Below, piece by piece: positions 6,603 to 11,412 of a DNA stretch of 11,412 nt (the stretch's first letter is position 1; every line of letters begins with the position of its first letter). The DNA comes from an uncultured Enorma sp. Lineage in GTDB: Bacteria > Actinomycetota > Coriobacteriia > Coriobacteriales > Coriobacteriaceae. The notes beneath the pieces are model-generated. The model was given only the letters and a program-made list of their open reading frames with translations. It did no database searches and was not told where the DNA came from. The position numbers and the translations under genes are program-made. The DNA lies in contig CAJLVH010000052.1 of the NCBI GenBank assembly GCA_905210055.1, forward strand, positions 1-11,412, read 5' to 3'.

Positions 6603-9476
6603 CTAGCGCTTCGCGGCGGCACACGCCCGCTCACGGCGGCGCAACCATGCCTTGCGAATCTCTTCGATAGCGATGACCAGCGGCGGGACGCAGCAGAGGA
6701 ACGCATAATCCTGCCAGGCCAGCGGTGCGGTGTGGAACACGCCCTGCAGTGGCGGGAACGTGGTGAGAACCACCAGCAGCACCACTTCGAACACGATACC
6801 GATGAGGATGCGGCGGTTCGAGAAGAGTCCGATCTTGAATACCGAGGTGGTCTCGGTGCGGCAGTTCATGACCTGGCCAATCTGCGCGAAGATGATGCCT
6901 GCGAGCGTCATGGTCGTCGCCTGGATGTAAACCGGGTCGCTGTCGTTGCCCAAGCCCGCGAGCGGGATGCCCGGCCAGCCAGCGAGCATGTTCACCAGGA
7001 AATAACCAGCCATGGCGACGATCGAGGCCATGAGGCCGTACCACAGGAAGGCCTTCACGAGCACGCGACGGTTGAGCAGGCGCTCGTTGGGGTCGCGCGG
7101 AGGCTGATCCATGATGGTCTCCTCCGGCGGCTCGGTGCCCAAGCCGAGCGCCGGCAGCATATCCGTGCCCAGATCGATGGTAAGGATCTGCATGGTTGTG
7201 AGCGGCAGCGGCACGGCACCGCCCGAGAGCAGGTAGACAGCGTTCGGCACCGCTTCGGGCGCATTGGAGTTCAGGATGTAGAGCAGGAATTTGCGGATGT
7301 TGCTGTAGACCGCGCGCCCTTCCTCGATCGCGGCGACGATCGAGGCGAAGTTATCGTCCGTCAAGATCATATCGGCCGCCTCCTTCGCCACGTCGGTACC
7401 GGTGATGCCCATGGCAACACCGATATCGGCTTTCTTGAGCGCAGGGGCATCGTTCACGCCGTCGCCCGTCACGGCCACGATCTCGCCCATCTCTTGGAGC
7501 GCCGTGACCACGCGGAGCTTCTGCTCGGGCGCCATGCGGGCGAAGACCACTTGGCCGGCAAGCTTCTCCTTGAGCTCTTCATCGCCCATCTTCGAAAGCT
7601 CGAAACCCGAGATGACGGATAGCCCCTCACCCTCCACGATTTTCAGGCGCCGCGCGATGCTCGCTGCGGTGAGACCGTAGTCGCCCGTGATCATGACGAT
7701 GCGGATACCCGCGCGATGGCACTCTGCCACAGCCGCCGCGACTTCGGGACGAGGCGGATCCATCATGACCTCGAGCCCCACGAAGGTGAGGTTGCACTCG
7801 ATATTCTCGGGCGTGTAATCGCTCATGGCATCGGGGACACCCGCCTCCGCGTTCGCACCGTCGAGCGGGCGGTACGCCACCGCGAGCACGCGCAGGCCGT
7901 CGGCGGCGTACGTGTCGTTCGCCTCCATGATGCGTTGGCGGAGCTCCTCGGTCATGGGCTCGACCACGCCGTTCACACGAACATGGGTCGAAAGCCGCAC
8001 GACCTCGTTCGGTGCGCCCTTCGTGAACGCGATGCGGCGCGCCCCGTCCAGCGGGTACTCAAGGGCATGCACGGTCGTCATGCGCTTGCGGCGGCTCTCG
8101 AACGGCAGCTCCTTCACGCGGGGCATGCGCGCCTCGAGCTCGGCGCGATCGATGCCGCCCTTCTGCGCGGAAACGATGAGGCACGCCTCCGTGGGGTCAC
8201 CGTAGACCTCGTAGCGCTTGCTCTCCTCTTCCGGCTCGGCGAGGCGTGCGTTGCCGCAGAGCAACCCGCCTTCGAGCAAGAGCTCGAGGTCGGCATCGTC
8301 CACAGCGCGCCAGCTGCGTCCCTCGGCTTCTATCTGACCCTTGGGCGCGTACCCCACGCCGGTGATCTCGTATTCGCGCGTCGCCGTCCACAGATGGTTC
8401 ACGGTCATCTCGTTCTGCGTGAGCGTACCGGTCTTATCCGTGCAGATCACGCTCGTGGAGCCAAGCGCCTCCACGGAATCGAGCTTCTTCACCAGGGCGT
8501 TCCGGCGACTCATGCGCTGCACCGCCATAGCGAGCGAAAGCGTCACCGTGGGCAGCAAGCCTTCAGGAATGAATGCCACGACCATGCCGAGCGCGAAGAT
8601 GAACGACGACGCGAACGGTTCGTGCACCACGAACAGGGACAGGCAGAAGAACGCGATGCCCATGCACATGGCGAAGATGGTGACCTGCTTCGTGAGGCGG
8701 TTGAGCTGACGCGTGAGTGGGCTCTCCGCCGCCTGCATGTTCTGCGTGAGGCTCGCGATCTTGCCGAACTCCGTGTCCATGCCGATGCGAAACACCACCG
8801 CGCGGCCGTTGCCTTCGGACACGCTCGTGCCAGCGAAGACGAGGTTGGGGATCTCCGCGGCGGAAAGCCCCTCTTCGAGCACCGCGTCCGCGGTCTTGCG
8901 GGACGGGGTGGATTCGCCGTTCAACGTGGATTGATTCACCTGCAAGTCTGAACTCGCGATGACGCGCGCGTCTGCAGAGATCTTGTCGCCCTCGGCAAGG
9001 AGCATGACGTCGCCCGGCACGAGGTCTTCTGCCAGGATCTTCTGCTCCTGGCCGTCGCGAATCACCGTGGCATAGGCCGGCAGCATCTTCTTAAGCGCCT
9101 CGGTCGCCTGGCTCGCACGCGCCTCCTGCCAGAAGCTGAACACGCCGTTGATGATGTTCACGAGCCACACTGCGACGCCAAGCTCCGGGAGCCCCGCGAT
9201 GAACGCGATGGTGCCCGCGACCCACAAAAGCACCGCCATGAGGTGTGTGAAGTTCGCGAGGAACGCAATGACGGGCGACTTCTTCTTTTCGCTTTGGATG
9301 ACGTTTTTTCCGAAGCGCCCCTGGCGTACGGCCGCCTCGTCCGAGGCGAGTCCTACGCGCGCCGTCTCAAGTTCGCCGAACACGCCGTCGATGGGTGCCT
9401 TGCGGATGGCATCGAGCGCATCCAGATCCGTTGCGGCGACGGATGCCGGGGCACCTGAGCCCAAACTGCTTCCCAT
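6603..9476 (-). CDS. P-type ATPase of the P2 class with Na,K-ATPase-like (P2C) ion-site signature
   Basis: I chose the ATG at 9476 (957 aa) because it follows GGAAGGAGAGG. An upstream in-frame ATG (9515) falls inside a leader hairpin. Domain order is complete: M1-M2 (about 68-117), actuator domain with NGES (186-189), M3-M4 (265-315), phosphorylation site DKTGTLTQNEMTV with Asp347, nucleotide-binding KGAPN (486-490), DPPRP (573-577), TGDY (597-600), hinge GDGVNDAPAL (671-680), and M5-M10 (about 728-940). Membrane motifs are IPEGLLPTVTLSLA in M4 (Glu305), YILNSNAPEAVP in M5 (Ser737, Asn738, Glu741) and IDLGTDMLPA in M6 (Asp768, Asp772). The Asp-x3-Asp in M6 and the downstream EPPEETIMDQPPRDPNERLL are like Na,K-ATPase; SERCA has Asn at the first position. 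It probably exports Na+ and/or imports K+ using ATP. The exact ions are inferred. It heads an apparent operon with two RCK genes and follows a KdpDE-like system. Confidence 0.93.
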   Translation of the reverse strand: MGSSLGSGAPASVAATDLDALDAIRKAPIDGVFGELETARVGLASDEAAVRQGRFGKNVIQSEKKKSPVIAFLANFTHLMAVLLWVAGTIAFIAGLPELGVAVWLVNIINGVFSFWQEARASQATEALKKMLPAYATVIRDGQEQKILAEDLVPGDVMLLAEGDKISADARVIASSDLQVNQSTLNGESTPSRKTADAVLEEGLSAAEIPNLVFAGTSVSEGNGRAVVFRIGMDTEFGKIASLTQNMQAAESPLTRQLNRLTKQVTIFAMCMGIAFFCLSLFVVHEPFASSFIFALGMVVAFIPEGLLPTVTLSLAMAVQRMSRRNALVKKLDSVEALGSTSVICTDKTGTLTQNEMTVNHLWTATREYEITGVGYAPKGQIEAEGRSWRAVDDADLELLLEGGLLCGNARLAEPEEESKRYEVYGDPTEACLIVSAQKGGIDRAELEARMPRVKELPFESRRKRMTTVHALEYPLDGARRIAFTKGAPNEVVRLSTHVRVNGVVEPMTEELRQRIMEANDTYAADGLRVLAVAYRPLDGANAEAGVPDAMSDYTPENIECNLTFVGLEVMMDPPRPEVAAAVAECHRAGIRIVMITGDYGLTAASIARRLKIVEGEGLSVISGFELSKMGDEELKEKLAGQVVFARMAPEQKLRVVTALQEMGEIVAVTGDGVNDAPALKKADIGVAMGITGTDVAKEAADMILTDDNFASIVAAIEEGRAVYSNIRKFLLYILNSNAPEAVPNAVYLLSGGAVPLPLTTMQILTIDLGTDMLPALGLGTEPPEETIMDQPPRDPNERLLNRRVLVKAFLWYGLMASIVAMAGYFLVNMLAGWPGIPLAGLGNDSDPVYIQATTMTLAGIIFAQIGQVMNCRTETTSVFKIGLFSNRRILIGIVFEVVLLVVLTTFPPLQGVFHTAPLAWQDYAFLCCVPPLVIAIEEIRKAWLRRRERACAAAKR

Positions 9477-9494
9477 GAAACCTCTCCTTCCCTG

Positions 9495-9524
9495 ATCGCG
9501 GAGTGCCGGCAGCACATCCGCGAT
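9495..9524 (-). promoter_or_regulatory. Hairpin directly upstream of the ATPase ribosome binding site
   Basis: The arms 9495-9506 (ATCGCGGAGTGC) and 9512-9524 pair over 12 bp with a single bulged base (9516) and a 5-nt loop. It lies about 6 nt before the Shine-Dalgarno of the ATPase and just downstream of the predicted transcription start, so it would be the 5'-terminal structure of that mRNA. It could control ribosome access or RNA stability, or the dyad could be an operator at +1. Confidence 0.6.
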
Positions 9525-9533
9525 TGCGAAAGC

Positions 9534-9562
9534 ATCTTAGTCACGGGAAAAAGCAGCTTCAA
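9534..9562 (-). promoter_or_regulatory. Promoter of the ATPase-RCK-RCK operon
   Basis: On the minus strand TTGAAG (9562-9557) and TAAGAT (9539-9534) are separated by exactly 17 nt, matching the sigma-70 consensus at four of six positions each. The start would be near 9527, giving a leader of about 50 nt. It is the best promoter match I found in the window. Confidence 0.6.
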
Positions 9563-9594
9563 GGGGTTCGGCCATATCTTTGTGGCATCTTAAT

Positions 9595-9702
9595 GCCCGG
9601 CTGCGCAGGGTGCCCGATCTTGCCGTTCAAGCCTTCGGGCGTCGCACGAAGGCGTGCGCGCTCGACTTTCGCGGCAACCTCGGGCACCCTGCGCAGCCGG
9701 GC
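9595..9702. repeat. 108-nt element closed by a perfect 23-bp inverted repeat
   Basis: The segments 9595-9617 and 9680-9702 are perfect reverse complements over 23 bp. After a 2-by-2 internal loop the pairing resumes for 6 bp (9620-9625 with 9672-9677), giving about 29 bp of stem. The apical part can form either of two exclusive hairpins: 9631-9637 with 9647-9653 (GCCTTCG/CGAAGGC), or 9643-9648 with 9653-9658 (CGCACG/CGTGCG, 4-nt loop). It starts 25 nt after the response-regulator stop codon and ends before the ATPase promoter. No T-run follows on either strand, so it is not a standard intrinsic terminator. It may block read-through, be a small RNA, or be a palindromic repeat family member. 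Confidence 0.75.
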
Positions 9703-9727
9703 GGGGGTGCCTGGTGCGATTGCAGCT

Positions 9728-10468
9728 TTACAGCCGTTGCATACGGTAGCCGACGCCTACATGCGTCTGAATGAGCTTCGGTTGCGACGGGTCGCGCTCG
9801 ATCTTCTTCCGAAGCGTCGCCATGAAGACGCGCAGGCTCGCGATGTCGGAGTCCCACGACGTGCCCCAAATCTCGTGCGTAAGGTACGTGTGGGTGAGCA
9901 CCTTTCCCACGTTTTTGCACATGAGGACGAGCAGTTTGTACTCGATGGGCGTGAGATGCAGCTCTTCACCGTTTAGATACGCGCATCCCGCCGCATAGTC
10001 CACGTGCAAAGGACCGTTCTCGAACACGCTCTCGCCCGGGTCGTCACCGAGCGACATGCGAGCACGTCGCTGCCAGGCACGCACGCGAGCGAGAAGCTCT
10101 TCCACGGAAAACGGCTTCGTGAGATAGTCGTCCGCTCCCGTATCGAGCGCTTCGATCTTGTCCGCTTCCTCGATGCGCGCCGAAATCACGATGATCGGCA
10201 CGTTCGACCATGAGCGCAGCTTCTTGATGACGGCGATGCCGTCCACATCCGGAAGACCCAAATCGAGCAGGACAAGATCTGGGCCATGCGATGCCGCCTC
10301 GAGAATCGCCGCCTCGCCCGTGGCGGCGGCCTCCACGTGGTAGCCATGCATGGCAAGAGCTGTCGCGATAAGACGGCGCACCGCCGCATCGTCCTCTACC
10401 ACGAGGACGGAGAGCGTCCCCGCGCTGTCCGCACCGGCCGTTGAAGCTAGCTTCGGTTCCTTATCCAT
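9728..10468 (-). CDS. kdpE: OmpR-family response regulator, KdpE-like
   Basis: The 246-aa product has an N-terminal receiver domain (about 19-135) with the acidic pocket Glu25/Asp26/Asp27, phospho-acceptor Asp69 (LLDLGLPD), Ser96 (VISAR) and Lys118 (TKPF). A winged-helix DNA-binding domain follows (about 150-246): LTPIEYKLLVLMCKNVGKVL, then LRKKIERDPSQPKLIQTHVG and GVGYRMQRL, wording typical of KdpE. The ATG at 10468 follows GAGGAGG at 9 nt and overlaps the kinase stop codon by 8 nt, so the pair is translationally coupled. In known systems KdpE activates kdpFABC at low potassium. Here the next gene is instead the P2C-like ATPase, its most obvious candidate target. A preceding tail of 18 residues before the receiver fold is slightly long. 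KdpE orthology is likely, but it is judged by eye. Confidence 0.88.
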   Translation of the reverse strand: MDKEPKLASTAGADSAGTLSVLVVEDDAAVRRLIATALAMHGYHVEAAATGEAAILEAASHGPDLVLLDLGLPDVDGIAVIKKLRSWSNVPIIVISARIEEADKIEALDTGADDYLTKPFSVEELLARVRAWQRRARMSLGDDPGESVFENGPLHVDYAAGCAYLNGEELHLTPIEYKLLVLMCKNVGKVLTHTYLTHEIWGTSWDSDIASLRVFMATLRKKIERDPSQPKLIQTHVGVGYRMQRL

Positions 10469-11412
10469 GGATTGCGACCTCCTCTGCGGGAAGCGTGAAC
10501 GAAAAGACAGCACCATGGGGCACGTTGTCGTGCACCTCGATGGCGCCACCGTGCGCCTCGACGATGGAACGGCAGAGCGCGAGCCCTAATCCGAAGCTCC
10601 GCTGCGCATCTGCGGGACGCTCCGCCTTCGCACCGGAATAGAAGCGATCGAACACATGCGGCTTGTCATCGTCCGCCACGCCCGGCCCGTCGTCTGCGAC
10701 CGTCACACGCACGAGCGCCCCTTCGCGCCGAGCGTACAACCGGATGGTCGAACCTGCCGGGGTGTACTTGATGGCGTTACCCACGAGGTTCGTGAGCACC
10801 TGGATGATGAGGCTTGCGTCGATGCGCACGAGGAGTATCTCGTCCGCGGGTTCGATGACAATGTGGTGCTCGCCCGCTTGGTTCGCGAGATGTGACACCG
10901 CCGCTTCGAAGATGTCATCGATGAGCTCGGAGTTCAAGGTGAGCTTGATGGTGCCTTCGTCGAAGTGCGTGATGGTGAGCAGGTTTTCAACCATGTCGAT
11001 GAGCCAAAGCGAGTCGTGGTACACATCGTCCAGCAACGCGCGGCGCTGCTCGGGCGCAAGGCGACCGGAATCATCGCGTAGAATTGCTGCCGCACCCGAA
11101 ATCGCCGTGAGCGGCGTACGGAGGTCATGGCCGAGCGAGCGCAACAGATTTGCTCGGAGCTGCTCGTTGCGCGCAAGCACGGCAGCCTCTTCACGCTCGC
11201 GCGCCTCCCGTTCTCGGGCGAGTTCGAGCGCGCACTCGCCGATGATCGAACGAGCGATGGAGAGCTCGAACGAGTCGATATCGCGCTCGGCAGCACGAAT
11301 ACCGACCACACCGAATGCCTCATCATGCGTGCGCACGGGCAGGAATATGCCGTCTCCCATGGGAATGGAAACGATTTCTGAAGCCTCGGCAGACACGGGC
11401 GGCGCAGGGGCG
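10461..11412 (-). CDS. kdpD: KdpD-like sensor histidine kinase, C-terminal part (5' end outside window)
   Basis: The reading frame is open to the right edge, so only about 316 C-terminal residues are seen. Any start codon near 11396 is an internal codon, not the gene start. The fragment begins with the end of a GAF-like sensory domain (GVVGIRAAERDIDSFE...) and a charged helical linker (ELAREREAREREEA). The histidine phosphotransfer site SLGHDLRTPLTAISGAAAIL has its His at about 11127-11129. The kinase domain follows, with N box NLVGNAIKYTP, G1 DDGPGV, F box DRFY and G2 GLGLALC. SHDLRTPL followed by a TGAA-like segment, and the C-terminal HGAVFSFTLP, are typical of KdpD. Full KdpD also has an N-terminal KdpD/Usp region and four membrane helices, which should lie beyond the edge. 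It overlaps kdpE by 8 nt, forming a two-gene sensor cassette that leads into the ATPase operon. Confidence 0.85.
   Translation of the reverse strand, partial: APAPPVSAEASEIVSIPMGDGIFLPVRTHDEAFGVVGIRAAERDIDSFELSIARSIIGECALELAREREAREREEAAVLARNEQLRANLLRSLGHDLRTPLTAISGAAAILRDDSGRLAPEQRRALLDDVYHDSLWLIDMVENLLTITHFDEGTIKLTLNSELIDDIFEAAVSHLANQAGEHHIVIEPADEILLVRIDASLIIQVLTNLVGNAIKYTPAGSTIRLYARREGALVRVTVADDGPGVADDDKPHVFDRFYSGAKAERPADAQRSFGLGLALCRSIVEAHGGAIEVHDNVPHGAVFSFTLPAEEVAIHG

Noticed and set aside
7716..8951. 411-codon plus-strand frame inside the ATPase gene
   Set aside because: It is antisense to the conserved catalytic domains of the P-type ATPase; the composition (Arg, His, Ala) is that of a shadow.
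6603..9476. KdpB or a SERCA-type calcium pump
   Set aside because: KdpB is shorter and lacks the ten-helix C-terminal layout. The M6 sequence IDLGTD, M4 PEGLLPTV and the region after M6 match Na,K-type pumps rather than SERCA, which has Asn at the first M6 position.
9477..9515. Upstream ATG at 9515 as the ATPase start
   Set aside because: It has no ribosome binding site and sits in the 12-bp leader hairpin, whereas the ATG at 9476 follows GGAAGGAGAGG.
9477..9727. A cyclic di-AMP (ydaO) riboswitch upstream of the pump
   Set aside because: This was considered because such riboswitches precede potassium transporter genes, but I see none of the conserved ydaO segments. The structures here are simple long hairpins.
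1..11412. CRISPR arrays, tRNA/rRNA genes, insertion sequences, phage genes
   Set aside because: I looked for regularly spaced repeats, tRNA-like cloverleaf ends with T-loop signatures, and transposase or integrase motifs, and saw none.

Overview
The window is about 62% G+C by eye and reads as an ordinary chromosomal segment of a high-GC anaerobe. The combination of a 4Fe-4S aldo/keto reductase, a cysteine-rich LUD-domain protein, queA and a Na,K-ATPase-like pump fits the actinobacterial class Coriobacteriia best. This placement is inference from gene content; there is no rRNA or marker gene here to settle it. One gene is on the plus strand and all the others are on the minus strand.

Left part (1-3774). 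A LUD-domain (LutC/DUF162-like) protein is transcribed rightward at 154-804 and ends at a strong hairpin (829-861). It faces, convergently, a minus-strand pair: a 432-aa alanine/glutamate-rich coiled-coil protein with one C-terminal membrane anchor (3774-2476), followed 45 nt later by an aldo/keto reductase carrying two C-terminal 4Fe-4S motifs (2430-1294). Between the convergent ends lie about 490 bp without a conventional gene. This stretch holds a 19-codon minus-strand ORF with an excellent ribosome binding site and, just below it, a second frame that looks like the rest of a small gene broken by an imperfect tandem duplication.

Middle (3931-5234). queA (tRNA queuosine synthesis) is on the minus strand. 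Its ribosome binding site is one arm of a perfect 13-bp inverted repeat whose other arm lies upstream of the gene's likely own promoter, a layout that would silence queA translation on transcripts reading through from upstream.

Right part (5246-11412). This is an ion-homeostasis cluster, all on the minus strand, in transcription order: a KdpD-like histidine kinase (5' end beyond the right edge), a KdpE-like response regulator overlapping it by 8 nt, a 250-nt regulatory gap, a 957-aa P-type ATPase with the ion-site signature of the Na,K/H,K (P2C) class, and two single-domain-pair RCK (TrkA-like) proteins. No KdpFABC and no TrkH/KtrB pore is present in the window. The gap holds a near-consensus promoter, a 12-bp hairpin directly in front of the ATPase Shine-Dalgarno, and a 108-nt element closed by a perfect 23-bp inverted repeat. 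The simplest reading is a KdpDE-type sensor system placed in front of a Na+/K+-type pump and a pair of nucleotide-sensing RCK regulators. That functional link rests on gene order and family knowledge only.
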